Positions 32,720 to 41,134 of a stretch of 64,000 nt of DNA are shown here, in pieces. The position numbers were made by a program, and so were the translations under genes. Below the pieces are notes generated by a model. It ran no database searches. It had not been told where the DNA came from and saw only the letters and a program-made list of their open reading frames with translations. Each line of letters starts with the position of its first letter. Within the stretch, counting starts at the first letter, position 1. Source of the stretch: Faecalibacterium sp. I3-3-89 (GTDB taxonomy: Bacteria; Bacillota; Clostridia; Oscillospirales; Ruminococcaceae); contig NZ_CP094468.1 in NCBI RefSeq assembly GCF_023347275.1, positions 1,302,001 through 1,366,000 of the forward strand. The letters run 5' to 3'.

Positions 32720-33643
32720 ATGGCTATTACTGCAAAGGACGTTATGGAACTGCGCAAGCAGACCGACTGCGGCATGATGGAGTGCAAGAAGGCTCTGACC
32801 GAGGCTGACGGCAACTTCGAGAAGGCTGTCGAGATCCTGCGTGAGCGTGGTCTGGCTACCGCCGCCAAGAAGGCAAGCCGCGTGGCTGCCGAGGGCATGG
32901 TCTACGCTGATTACTGCCCCGAGTGCAAGGTCGGCGTCGTCATCGAGGTCAACGCCGAGACCGACTTCGTCGCCAAGAACGACAAGTTCGTTGCCTTCGT
33001 CAAGGAGGCCACCAAGGTCATCATGAAGCAGAACCCCGCTGATGTCGAGGCTCTGATGGCATGCAAGACCGAGAGCGGCGAGACCGTCGATGAGGCTCTG
33101 AAGAACCTGATCCTCGTCATCAAGGAGAACATCAAGGTCCGCCGTTTCGTCCGTTACGAGGGCGTCTGCTCTGCATACGTCCACGGCGGCGGCACCCACG
33201 GCATCCTGGTCAACTTCGAGACCACCAACGGCATCGAGGCTAAGGACGAGTTCGCTGCATACGGCAAGGATGTTGCCATGCAGGTCGCAGCTGCCAACCC
33301 CAGCTACGTCGATGAGGCTGCTGTCCCCGCTGAGGTCGTCGCCAAGGAGAAGGAGATCCTCCTCGCTCAGATGGCTAACGACCCCAAGAACGCCAACAAG
33401 CCCGACGCTGTCAAGCAGAAGATGATCGAGGGCAAGATCAAGAAGTACTTCAAGGAGAACTGCCTGGTCGATCAGGAGTTCGTCAAGGACGGCGACATGA
33501 CCGTTGGTCAGTACACTGCCAAGGTCGCGAAGGATCTGGGCGGCGACATCAAGGTCATCAAATTCACCCACTTCGTCAAGGGCGAGGGCCTGGAGAAGCG
33601 TTCTGACGACTTCGCTGCTGAAGTCGCAAGCATGGTGAAGTAA
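32720..33643 (+). CDS. tsf: Translation elongation factor Ts
   Basis: A 307-residue guanine-nucleotide exchange factor for EF-Tu. LRKQTDCGMMECKKAL and ETDFVAKNDKFVAF are the two EF-Ts signatures. A CPEC pair in YADYCPECKVGVVIEV is an insertion-like feature seen in several Clostridia. It is the second gene of the rpsB-tsf operon and is closed by a terminator. Confidence 0.97.
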   Translation: MAITAKDVMELRKQTDCGMMECKKALTEADGNFEKAVEILRERGLATAAKKASRVAAEGMVYADYCPECKVGVVIEVNAETDFVAKNDKFVAFVKEATKVIMKQNPADVEALMACKTESGETVDEALKNLILVIKENIKVRRFVRYEGVCSAYVHGGGTHGILVNFETTNGIEAKDEFAAYGKDVAMQVAAANPSYVDEAAVPAEVVAKEKEILLAQMANDPKNANKPDAVKQKMIEGKIKKYFKENCLVDQEFVKDGDMTVGQYTAKVAKDLGGDIKVIKFTHFVKGEGLEKRSDDFAAEVASMVK

Positions 33644-33670
33644 GCCAGCTTCTACTGCTGAAGTAAACGA

Positions 33671-33709
33671 GAGCCGCAGTGCCTGTAACAGGGCGTTGCG
33701 GCTCTTTTT
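33671..33709 (+). terminator. Terminator of rpsB-tsf
   Basis: GAGCCGCA (33671-33678) pairs with TGCGGCTC (33697-33704), followed by TTTTT. Confidence 0.88.
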
Positions 33710-33760
33710 GTTTGCATTCGGATGGATAAAAAAACTATGAAAGAAAGGAGGACGACCGAA

Positions 33761-33808
33761 ATGAATTTGAATGAATCCGCGTCTTTCCAGAAGGAGAGCG
33801 CGGCCTGA
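33761..33808 (+). CDS. Possible 15-residue leader peptide
   Basis: ATGAATTTG... encodes 15 residues (MNLNESASFQKESAA) after a strong AAAGGAGG site and stops 15 bp before the hydrolase gene. The hydrolase ribosome site can itself pair (GGAG with CTCC), so translation of this peptide might open it. The function is speculative. Confidence 0.35.
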   Translation: MNLNESASFQKESAA

Positions 33809-33823
33809 CAAAGGAGCACTCCT

Positions 33824-34516
33824 ATGAAGAAACTCGAATTTGAAATTGCGGGCATCCCGGCACTTCTCGTCGGTGAGCCGTCCGAAAGGCTTTATCTGTA
33901 TGTCCATGGAAAGATGGGCTGTAAAGAGGAAGCGCTGGATTTTGCAGAGCGTGCCTGCCCGGCAGGGTATCAGGTGCTGGCTATCGACCTGCCCGAGCAC
34001 GGCCAGCGGAAGGGGAGAACGGAAAAGCTCCTGCCATGGGTCGCCGCGCCAGAGCTTCAGGCCGTTTACCGATATGCCGCCGCACGCTGGCCGGAGGTCT
34101 CGCTTCGCGCTACCAGCATCGGTGCATGGCTGTCTATGCAGGCATTGCAGAGAATGCCGCTGGAAAAAGCTCTGCTTGTCTCACCTGTGGTGGACATGGA
34201 AGACCTCATCACCCATATGATGCAGTGGGCGGATGTCACAGGGGCACAGCTGGAAGCGAAAGGAGAGATTCCGACCACCTTCGGCGAGACGCTTTCATGG
34301 CCCTATCTTTGCTGGGTGAAGGAGCGTCCCATCTGCTGGAAGGTGCCGACACAGGTGCTTTATGGCGGTAAGGACAATTTGACCAGCCGCCCAATCATCG
34401 AAGCGTTTTGCGATAAGAGCAGCGCAACACTGACCGTGATGGAAGAGGGAGAGCACTGGTTCCATACCGAGCTGCAATTGGCTGTTCTGCTGGAATGGGA
34501 GCGAGCACATATCTGA
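33824..34516 (+). CDS. Alpha/beta hydrolase
   Basis: A 230-residue soluble hydrolase. The nucleophile serine lies in RATSIGAWLSM (G-x-S-x-G-like, Thr-Ser-Ile-Gly), the acid in YGGKDNLTS and the histidine in GEHWFHTE. LYVHGKMGCKEEA is the oxyanion loop after the first strand. It resembles small esterase or acyl-transfer hydrolases of the BioH/YqiA style; the substrate is unknown. Confidence 0.8.
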   Translation: MKKLEFEIAGIPALLVGEPSERLYLYVHGKMGCKEEALDFAERACPAGYQVLAIDLPEHGQRKGRTEKLLPWVAAPELQAVYRYAAARWPEVSLRATSIGAWLSMQALQRMPLEKALLVSPVVDMEDLITHMMQWADVTGAQLEAKGEIPTTFGETLSWPYLCWVKERPICWKVPTQVLYGGKDNLTSRPIIEAFCDKSSATLTVMEEGEHWFHTELQLAVLLEWERAHI

Positions 34517-34608
34517 AAGAATTTGAGCGCTATGGCATCCAGCCCCGGGCCTTTAAGCTGAAGGATGGCACCTACCGGGATGAGATCATCATGGTGAAGA
34601 TGCTGTAA
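34495..34608 (+). pseudogene. Possible remnant of an acetyltransferase-like gene
   Basis: A 37-codon frame overlapping the end of the hydrolase gene in another frame reads TYLKEFERYGIQPRAFKLKDG, then TYRDEIIMVKML before its stop. This looks like the C-terminal end of a larger soluble enzyme, perhaps a GNAT acetyltransferase, but no N-terminal part is present. No own ribosome site is seen. I treat it as a relic. Confidence 0.35.
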
Positions 34609-34629
34609 CCGGAAAAGAACATAATGAAA

Positions 34630-34661
34630 CGCCGCTGACGGTTCTGAAGCCGTCAGCGGCG
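34630..34661. terminator. Hairpin terminator between the hydrolase and cstA
   Basis: CGCCGCTGACGG (34630-34641) pairs perfectly with CCGTCAGCGGCG (34650-34661). No long T-run follows; it may act in both directions. Confidence 0.6.
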
Positions 34662-34696
34662 GTTTGCGCTTATTCAGTCAACAGCGGTCAGTAAAA

Positions 34697-36424
34697 TCAG
34701 ACGTTGACCTCGCTGTTGTGCTCCGCCTTCTTGTAGGCGGAGGCGGAGTGGAACACGATGTTCAGGCCCAGAACGATCAGCAGAACAGCAAGGATGAGCT
34801 GCAGGCCGTTGGCGATGAACACAGCGCCCCAAGTGGTCTCACCGGCAGGGATGGTGACAGAAGCAGCATTGCTGATGGCCTTGACCATAGCGATGAGGCG
34901 CTGCACCAGAGCGGTGAAGGTGACGCAGAGCATAATGACCAGCGGGGGGAAGAGCATCTTGTTGCTGCGGCCAGTGACCTTCAGGAAGACGCACAGGGTG
35001 GCGAGGACCAGAGCGCTCAGCAGCTGGTTTGCAGAACCAAACAGGGGCCAGATGTTGGCGTAGCCGATCTTGGTCAGGATGAAGCCGAACACCAGAGTGA
35101 TGAAGGTAGAGAAGTAGACGTTGCACAGCAGCTTGCGCCAGCCCTCAGCGTGCTCCATATCATCGACGCTGAACAGCTCCTGAAAGCTCATGCGGCCGAT
35201 GCGGGCCACGGCGTCAAGGCTGGTCAGGGCCAGTGCGGAAACGCACATGGTCATAAAGACGGTAGCAGCATAAGCGGGGACGCCGAACATCTCAAAGAAA
35301 CCGGCAACGCCACGGCTGAAGATCTGGAACGGAGTACCGGCAGCGGGAGTGCCGTCAGCAGCAGCTGCAGCACCGGCGACGCACAGAGCCAGAACAGCCA
35401 GCAGGCTCTCCAGGATCATTGCGCCGTAGCCGACCTTCAGCATATCCTTTTCGTTTTCGACGGTCTTGGAGGAAGTGCCGGAAGAGACGAGGCTGTGGAA
35501 GCCGGAGACAGCACCGCAGGCCACGGTGACGAACAGGATGGGGAACATGGTACCCAGCTTCTCGTTGGTGAAACCAGTGAAGACGGGCAGGTTCATGGTG
35601 GGATGAGCCACCAGCAGGCCCACAACGGCACCGGCGATCATGGCCACGAACATAAAGGTGGTCATGTGGTCACGGGGCTGCTTCAGCAGCCACATAGGCA
35701 GAACAGCGGCAAAGAAGATGTAGACGAAGGTGATATAGCTCCATGCAGCCTTGCCCAGAATGATCGGCAGGTTTGCACCGATGACGAAGGAAAGCACGAT
35801 GAAGACAATGCTGATGACGCTCTCCTTCCAGCCGGAGAAGTTGAACTTCTTCTGGATGAGACCAAAGACGACTGCAAAGACCATGAACATGATAGAGACC
35901 ATACCGGCAGCACCGTTGGTCTGAGCAGCCTCGACCAGAGCACCGTCTGCGCCGAAGGCGTTGAAAGTGCCGGCGACCATGTCTGCGAAGGCAGCGATGA
36001 CGATGCCGCAGAACAGCCAGCAGAACAGCAGGAACAGCTTACGGCCGGTCTTACCGATGTACTTTTCGATCAGCATACCCATGCTCTTACCGTCGTTCTT
36101 GACGGAAGCGTACAGAGCGCCGAAGTCGGTGACAGCACCGAAGAAGATGCCGCCGATGAGCACCCACAGCAGGACGGGCAGCCAGCCAAAGGCTGCGGCC
36201 TGAATGGCACCGGTGACAGGGCCAGCACCGGCGATGGAGCTGAACTGATGTGCAAAGACGGTCCAGCCGTTGGTGGGGACATAGTCACGGCCGTCCTCGT
36301 GGACGACTGCGGGAGTCTTGGCTTTGGGGTCGATGCCCCATTTGTTGGCCAGCCAGCGGCCGTACAGCGTATAAGCGCCGAACAGACACACGGCTGCGAT
36401 CAAAACGATGACCAGCGTATTCAT
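34697..36424 (-). CDS. cstA: CstA-family carbon starvation/pyruvate or peptide transporter
   Basis: A 575-residue membrane protein with about 16 segments and typical CstA features: FAHQFSSIAGAGPVTGAIQAAAFGW near residues 58-85, GAVTDFGALYASVKNDGKS, and FVTVACGAVSGFHSLVSSGTSSKTV. In enterobacteria CstA proteins import pyruvate or peptides. Here the gene is preceded by a T-box leader on the same strand, so expression should rise when a specific tRNA is uncharged. That points to amino-acid or peptide uptake rather than simple carbon starvation. Confidence 0.93.
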   Translation of the reverse strand: MNTLVIVLIAAVCLFGAYTLYGRWLANKWGIDPKAKTPAVVHEDGRDYVPTNGWTVFAHQFSSIAGAGPVTGAIQAAAFGWLPVLLWVLIGGIFFGAVTDFGALYASVKNDGKSMGMLIEKYIGKTGRKLFLLFCWLFCGIVIAAFADMVAGTFNAFGADGALVEAAQTNGAAGMVSIMFMVFAVVFGLIQKKFNFSGWKESVISIVFIVLSFVIGANLPIILGKAAWSYITFVYIFFAAVLPMWLLKQPRDHMTTFMFVAMIAGAVVGLLVAHPTMNLPVFTGFTNEKLGTMFPILFVTVACGAVSGFHSLVSSGTSSKTVENEKDMLKVGYGAMILESLLAVLALCVAGAAAAADGTPAAGTPFQIFSRGVAGFFEMFGVPAYAATVFMTMCVSALALTSLDAVARIGRMSFQELFSVDDMEHAEGWRKLLCNVYFSTFITLVFGFILTKIGYANIWPLFGSANQLLSALVLATLCVFLKVTGRSNKMLFPPLVIMLCVTFTALVQRLIAMVKAISNAASVTIPAGETTWGAVFIANGLQLILAVLLIVLGLNIVFHSASAYKKAEHNSEVNV

Positions 36425-36525
36425 TTCTCTATACCTCTTTCCTTTCTTTCACACCGGCAACCGGCAACGTGTCAGGCAGGGCGGCTGTGCCCAAAAGCAG
36501 AGCAGGCGAAACGGCCCGGAGGGTG

Positions 36526-36870
36526 AAAAAAGCCTCCGTCCTCACTGGAAGGATAGAACACAAGGATGTATCCTATCTTCCTCGAAGACGAAGGCCAAAC
36601 GGCGTATGCACACCGGTCGTTCTCCGCGGTACCACTTCGTTTGCTGCTTTCAGGAGCAGCCGCTTGCGCGTACAGGCGTTTGGCCACCGATACGCTGCCC
36701 TGTAACGTGGGCTGAACGGCCACGCGCTACTGCCCAAAATGGGGTTCACGCAGGCTGCTCGCAGGTGAGGGCTGATCGCACTGTGCTGCCACCTTGCACC
36801 GGAATGGCGGCTCTCTGAGCGCAGGGAATGCGAAAAGTCATGTCCTGTTCATTGCATTTGCCGAATGATT
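36526..36870 (-). promoter_or_regulatory. T-box riboswitch leader of cstA
   Basis: On the minus strand the T-box motif CGAAGTGGTACCGCGGA lies at 36638-36622 and is followed by a terminator: GCCTTCGTCTTC (36595-36584) pairs over 12 bp, counting G-U, with GAGGACGGAGGC (36543-36532), then six U (36531-36526). An AGAGAG kink-turn-like start of stem I and its distal part lie upstream (about 36812-36725). UGGU in the T-box bulge should pair with a tRNA whose discriminator base is A. The specifier codon is not certain; GCC (Ala) is one candidate. Confidence 0.85.
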
Positions 36871-36876
36871 GTGTAT

Positions 36877-36905
36877 ACTTTAGTCCCGATTTCATAATTT
36901 GTCAA
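36877..36905 (-). promoter_or_regulatory. Promoter of the cstA T-box transcript
   Basis: On the minus strand, TTGACA (36905-36900) and TAAAGT (36882-36877) with a 17-bp spacer; the start point near 36870 gives a leader of about 445 nt. Confidence 0.75.
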
Positions 36906-37054
36906 TATATTTTGGGCAAGTTAGGAGACTCTCCCATTTTTGCGGTGGCGAAGATAAGAAATTTTAGACGATTTTTGTTCAAACGTGAGATGAATAAAAC
37001 TGAACACGACGACAGATGAAATCTGATAATCTTTGCCAAAGAAAATCAAAATGC
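36906..37054. other. AT-rich divergent intergenic region
   Basis: Between the divergent cstA and YerC-like promoters there is AT-rich sequence with no ribosome-site-bearing frame and no strong hairpin. Confidence 0.45.
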
Positions 37055-37083
37055 TTGACTTTTGCGCTTTCAAGTGCTAAAGT
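37055..37083 (+). promoter_or_regulatory. Promoter of the YerC-like gene with overlapping inverted repeat
   Basis: TTGACT (37055-37060) and TAAAGT (37078-37083), spacer 17 bp. AGTGCTAAAGTACT overlaps the -10 box and is an imperfect inverted repeat, resembling TrpR-family operators in position and size. Leader about 150 nt. Confidence 0.6.
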
Positions 37084-37241
37084 ACTAACGTAACAAGAGC
37101 ATGAAAGATCCTCTACTCTATCACAAGAGCAAGGCAAAAAATCGTGCAGCAGGAAAACAGCATAAATAGGTGATTCCATGCTGCTGCCATCGCATGAAAA
37201 AGTTGAATTGCTATCCATGAAGTGCCGCAAAGGAGGCAGCT

Positions 37242-37550
37242 ATGGCGGATAAAAACCCCAGAAAAAACCCCACCACCGATGCATTGTTCGATGCGATCCT
37301 CAGCTTGGAGACGCGGGAGGAGTGCTATAACTTCTTTGAGGATCTCTGCACGGTCAAGGAGATCTCCGATATGGCCCAGCGGCTGGAAGCGGCGAAGCTT
37401 CTGCTCAACGGCAGTACCTACGACCAGATCGTGAAGGCCGTGGAGATCAGCACCGCCACCATCAGCCGCATCAACCGCTGCATCCAGTATGGCTCCGGCG
37501 GCTACCGCGATACCATTGAGAAGGTGCAGAAAGCCGCAAAGCCGGAGTGA
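37242..37550 (+). CDS. YerC/YecD family TrpR-like DNA-binding protein
   Basis: A 102-residue protein of the YerC/YecD family, which has the Trp-repressor fold. DLCTVKEISDMAQRLEAAKLLLNG and YDQIVKAVEISTATISRINRCIQYG form the helix-turn-helix, the latter being the recognition part. The ATG follows AAAGGAGG. The regulated genes in this family are not well defined; divergent cstA and the own promoter are the closest candidates here. Confidence 0.88.
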   Translation: MADKNPRKNPTTDALFDAILSLETREECYNFFEDLCTVKEISDMAQRLEAAKLLLNGSTYDQIVKAVEISTATISRINRCIQYGSGGYRDTIEKVQKAAKPE

Positions 37551-37618
37551 CATCCGGGCGGGGCTGCACATAGGATGGACTGTGCCCTATCCCTATGAGA
37601 GAAAGGAAGGTCCTTCTT

Positions 37619-37960
37619 ATGGCTGATACCACCAACTGCACCCACTGTGTTGCCTGCGATTGTCCCGCCTTACCGCGCGTTACCTTCGATCAGGCAGTCA
37701 TCGACCTGATGGAGAGCATCGCTCTGCAGGAGTCGGCGCTGAGCCATATCCTCTGTGCCGAGACCCAGAAGATGAAGACGGCCCTCAGCATGGAGGAGCT
37801 TGACCTGTGCAAGCTCCTGGAGGTCAACGACTCTGCCACCAACATGGTCCACGCCGTGGCGAATCTTGAGCTGGTGCTGAAAGAGAAGCTGGAATTTATC
37901 GCCAACAACCTCTACTATCCCTCGACGGAGAACAACACCTGCACCACCACCGAGAGCTGA
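37619..37960 (+). CDS. Hypothetical cysteine-containing helical protein
   Basis: A 113-residue protein starting MADTTNCTHCVACDCPALPR, with five cysteines in the first 20 residues that could bind metal or form disulfides. The rest is helical, with the pattern LQESALSHILCAETQKMKTAL and LELVLKEKLEFI, similar to small coat- or surface-associated proteins of spore-forming Clostridia. That likeness is from memory and weak. It may be transcribed with the YerC-like gene (68-bp gap). Confidence 0.55.
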   Translation: MADTTNCTHCVACDCPALPRVTFDQAVIDLMESIALQESALSHILCAETQKMKTALSMEELDLCKLLEVNDSATNMVHAVANLELVLKEKLEFIANNLYYPSTENNTCTTTES

Positions 37961-37992
37961 TGTCAGGTGAGATAAGAAAGTAAAAACGGACA

Positions 37993-38033
37993 AAAGGCCC
38001 TTCTGTGCAGGACGGACTGCGCGGAGGGGCCTT
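37993..38033 (+). terminator. Terminator after the helical hypothetical gene
   Basis: AAGGCCCTT... pairs with AGGGGCCTT (about 37993-38002 with 38024-38033), with a GC-rich interior hairpin and only a short T-run. Confidence 0.55.
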
Positions 38034-38138
38034 GCTGTTCCCGGGAAATACAGAGCGAATGCCCGGCGTCGAGAGCGCTCGTGCAGCGGGGACCTGCATA
38101 AAAATATGTATAAAAGTCTGAAAAGTGTTTTGTTGGAA

Positions 38139-38167
38139 TTGCTGAATATCGAAATCTGTGCTATACT
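38139..38167 (+). promoter_or_regulatory. Promoter of the phosphoglycolate-phosphatase-like gene
   Basis: TTGCTG (38139-38144) and TATACT (38162-38167), spacer 17 bp. Confidence 0.65.
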
Positions 38168-38203
38168 ATATAGTGTTTATCTAAGAGAAAGGGGAACCTG
38201 ACC

Positions 38204-38872
38204 TTGCTGCACTACGATGCGATCCTGTTTGACGTGGACGGTACGCTCATCGATTCCGCCCCCGGCATTCTCAATACACTGGAAGAAGTTTTTAAGGCGA
38301 TGGGCGTGGATGTTGCCCGGAGCGACCTGAACCGCTACATCGGCCCGCCCCTCCGCAAGAGCTTTGGCGAGCATTTTTCGGACCCCGCCAAGATCGAGGA
38401 GGCCACCGAGCGCTACCGCACGAGTTATGCCGTCAAGGGCAGCCATGAGGGGGATGTTTACCCCGGCGTGGTGGAGATGCTGGGCCGCCTCAAGACCGCA
38501 GGGCTGACCCTCTGCACGGCCACCTGCAAGCCTACCCATGTCGTGACGCCCATTCTGGAAGAGCAGGGGCTTTCCTCCTACTTTTCGTTCGTGGGCGGCG
38601 CGTCAATGGACGAGAGCCGTGACAACAAGACGGACGTCATCCGTCATGTCCTCGACCAGCCGGTCATGCAGGGCAAGCGGGTTCTGATGGTCGGCGACCG
38701 CTGCGACGATATGCAGGGCGCAAGGAACTGCGGGCTGGACGCCGCCGCGGTGCTGTACGGTTACGGCAGCAGGGAGGAGGTCACGCCCTTTGCACCGGTC
38801 TTTATGGCCACAGACTGCAAGGAGTTGACGGAATGGATCCTTCGCCCTGTGGACGAGCTTTCCCATTCCTGA
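38204..38872 (+). CDS. HAD-IA hydrolase, phosphoglycolate phosphatase-like
   Basis: A 222-residue HAD phosphatase starting at a TTG 8 nt after GAAAGGGG. Motif I is ILFDVDGTLIDSAPG with both nucleophile and acid/base Asp; motif II lies in LCTATCKPT; motif III lysine in KTDVIRHVL; motif IV is MVGDRCDDMQGA. The cap-region spacing fits the Gph/PGP group that removes phosphoglycolate and similar small phosphates. The specific substrate is not shown by the sequence. It is followed 18 bp later by the membrane SGNH hydrolase gene and probably co-transcribed. Confidence 0.85.
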   Translation: MLHYDAILFDVDGTLIDSAPGILNTLEEVFKAMGVDVARSDLNRYIGPPLRKSFGEHFSDPAKIEEATERYRTSYAVKGSHEGDVYPGVVEMLGRLKTAGLTLCTATCKPTHVVTPILEEQGLSSYFSFVGGASMDESRDNKTDVIRHVLDQPVMQGKRVLMVGDRCDDMQGARNCGLDAAAVLYGYGSREEVTPFAPVFMATDCKELTEWILRPVDELSHS

Positions 38873-38890
38873 ACGAGAGGAATCGTGTTT

Positions 38891-40726
38891 ATGAGTCGAA
38901 AAATGCAATCGGAAAAAGAAAATATGACTCTCATGCAGAAGCGGGCCGTTCTGGTCTGCATTCTCTGTGTTCTGGCCGTGCTGCTGACCTTCGGCATCAC
39001 GACCGCGCTCTTGAAAAAAGGCGGCGACGCCCCCGCGCCCTCGGTCTCTGAGTCGGCGGCAGACCCCGCTCCGGGCGAAGACCTGTCGGGCCATTACCAG
39101 ATCGACAACGCCTCTGCCGCCCTGCTGACGGAGACCGCCGACGCCGGTGCGGATTACCTGAACGACACCCTCTTCTTGGGCGACTCCAATACCGTCCGCC
39201 TCTACAATAACGGCCTCATCTCGCTGCAGCAGTTCTGCGCGAAGGAGGGCATTGGTACGCAGGCGGCGCTCAACGAGGGCATCGTTACCTTTAAGAAAGA
39301 TTCGAACCACTACACCATCCCGCAGGCTGTGGCCATGATGAAACCCCGCCGGGTGGTCATGACCTTCGGCACCAACGACACCGGGATGGAAGTCTCGGAC
39401 TTCATCGCCCACTATACGGCGCTGGTTCAAGCCGTCCAGCAGAGCTACCCCTATACCGACATCATCGTGAACACCGTGCCGCCTGTCCCGGTCGATCACT
39501 CCAACTATCCCCACATGGACCAGTCCAAGATCGACGACTTCAATATGGCTCTTCTGAATATGTGCGAGCAGCTGGGAGTCCGTTTTCTCAACTCTGCCGA
39601 GGCTCTCAAAGGCAGCGACGGCTACGGCATCGCGGACTATTATACCAGCGGCGACATCCATCTCAAGAGCGTCGGCCTCAAAGCTGTGCTGAATTATATC
39701 CGCACCCACGCCTGTCAGACCGATGACCGCCGCCCGGACACCAACAACATCCCCACCCGCACGATGGAATATGTCTCCAACCCCAGCTCCGCAGTGGCCG
39801 CGCCCAGTTCGGAGGCTGCAAGCTCCAGCGGGAGCCTGAGCGAAAGCGCCAGCGGCTCCGAAAGCTCGAGCAGCAGTGAGAGCACCAGCTCCAGCGAGGG
39901 CAAGAAGTTCGAGGCCCACTACCATGTGGACAAGAACGGCGGCGGCACCCTGAGCGTGGGCGGCGATACCGGCAACAACTCTGTGACCTATACCGTCACC
40001 GACCCCAGCAAGTCTATCACGGTGACGGCTGTCCCGGCGGACGGCTATGTCTTCGTCAAGTGGAGCGACGGTCTCACCAGCAAGACCCGCACCGATACCG
40101 ATTTCAAGCAGAATCTGGATGTCACGGCGGTGTTTGGCGCTGCGTCCGTCCACATCACCAGCGAGGGCAAGGGGGCTGTGGGCAGCTCCTATACCTTCAA
40201 GGCCAACCTCAGCGGCAAGTATGCCAAGGCCGAACATCTGCGCTGGTACGCCAATGGGCAGGAGGTCACGCAGGCGGCGGGCAAATCCACCATCACCGTT
40301 GTGGTGGACAGCTCGATGGTCAACGCCTCCTACAAGATCCACGCAGTCGTCACCTATAACGACTGCAAGGTGAGCAGCAACACCCTGACCATCACCATCG
40401 GCAGCGGTGTGTCCAGCGAGTCTGCTCCTGCCAGCAGCTCGTCCTCGTCCAATGCCGGTTCTTCCGGCAGTACATCCGCTTCGTCTTCCTCTGCAAGCTC
40501 GGGCAGTTCCAGCAGCTCGTCTTCCGGCAGTTCTTCTGGCAGTTCCGGCAGCAGCTCCTCTCACAGCACCAGCAGCTCCTCGTCTGCATCGTCCAGCACG
40601 TCGGGCAGTTCCAAGGCAGAGTCGGAATCGAAGCCGGAGTCCAAAGCCGAGTCCAGCTCGGAGTCCAAGGTGGAATCCAAGTCCGAGGCCTCTGCCAGCA
40701 AGGAAACCGAGAGCAAGGCAGAATAA
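38891..40726 (+). CDS. Membrane-anchored SGNH/GDSL hydrolase with serine-rich tail
   Basis: A 611-residue protein. One membrane segment (AVLVCILCVLAVLLTFGITTAL) anchors it. The SGNH domain follows (about 85-290): block I FLGDSNTVRL, block III FGTNDTG, block V DIHLKSVGL. After a serine-rich linker comes an InlB/Flg-type beta repeat (GGGTLSVGGDTGNN..., VPADGYVFVKWSDGL) and an Ig-like fold, then about 100 residues of Ser/Ala/Glu-rich low-complexity tail with KAESESKPESK-type repeats. Probably an extracellular deacetylase or esterase acting on wall polysaccharide. GTG at 38885 is an alternative start. Confidence 0.8.
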   Translation: MSRKMQSEKENMTLMQKRAVLVCILCVLAVLLTFGITTALLKKGGDAPAPSVSESAADPAPGEDLSGHYQIDNASAALLTETADAGADYLNDTLFLGDSNTVRLYNNGLISLQQFCAKEGIGTQAALNEGIVTFKKDSNHYTIPQAVAMMKPRRVVMTFGTNDTGMEVSDFIAHYTALVQAVQQSYPYTDIIVNTVPPVPVDHSNYPHMDQSKIDDFNMALLNMCEQLGVRFLNSAEALKGSDGYGIADYYTSGDIHLKSVGLKAVLNYIRTHACQTDDRRPDTNNIPTRTMEYVSNPSSAVAAPSSEAASSSGSLSESASGSESSSSSESTSSSEGKKFEAHYHVDKNGGGTLSVGGDTGNNSVTYTVTDPSKSITVTAVPADGYVFVKWSDGLTSKTRTDTDFKQNLDVTAVFGAASVHITSEGKGAVGSSYTFKANLSGKYAKAEHLRWYANGQEVTQAAGKSTITVVVDSSMVNASYKIHAVVTYNDCKVSSNTLTITIGSGVSSESAPASSSSSSNAGSSGSTSASSSSASSGSSSSSSSGSSSGSSGSSSSHSTSSSSSASSSTSGSSKAESESKPESKAESSSESKVESKSEASASKETESKAE

Positions 40727-40779
40727 GTTTCACCCTTCTGCGTCCGGCTGCATAGGCTGGGCCGAGAGGAGGCGAGCCG

Positions 40780-41010
40780 ATGGTCTGTGAAGAAATGCGA
40801 GTTCCCGGGCTGCCCGGTGCAGAAGATGTGACGGACGGCAACGTGGATTACTACGACATGGACTGGGAGAATATCGAGAACGGCGTGACGGAGGAGCAGA
40901 TGGCGAAGTGCATCGCAAAAGAGTGCTCCTGTAAGCCGGAGCCGGACTGCGGCGGCAATCTACCGGAGCAGTCTGACGAGGAAGCTTATGAAATGACGCT
41001 GGAAGGATAA
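40780..41010 (+). CDS. Small acidic cysteine-containing hypothetical protein
   Basis: A 76-residue acidic protein starting at an ATG after GAGAGGAGGCG. A CIAKECSCKPEPDCGG segment holds four cysteines in a row of short spacers, suggesting metal binding. No recognised family. Confidence 0.55.
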   Translation: MVCEEMRVPGLPGAEDVTDGNVDYYDMDWENIENGVTEEQMAKCIAKECSCKPEPDCGGNLPEQSDEEAYEMTLEG

Positions 41011-41018
41011 AAATTACG

Positions 41019-41055
41019 AGAAGCCAGCTCTGCCGGGCGGGGCTGGCTTCTCGCT
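41019..41055 (+). terminator. Hairpin terminator
   Basis: CGAGAAGCCAGC (41019-41030) pairs perfectly with GCTGGCTTCTCG (41044-41055). The following sequence is not T-rich, so efficiency is uncertain. Confidence 0.65.
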
Positions 41056-41134
41056 GTTCTCAAACCGCAGCCGTTGCCGCGCCCGCTTTTGAGCGGCGGG
41101 CTGCACGAAAAAATAATAGAGAAGGGAAAGACAA

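Noticed and set aside
34664..36526. A 620-codon open frame antisense to cstA
   Set aside because: cstA has clear family motifs and a T-box leader on the minus strand; the other frame is a shadow.
39800..40720. CRISPR-like or tandem repeat array in serine-rich coding sequence
   Set aside because: The repeats are degenerate AGC/TCC codon runs encoding Ser-rich linkers, not spaced direct repeats.
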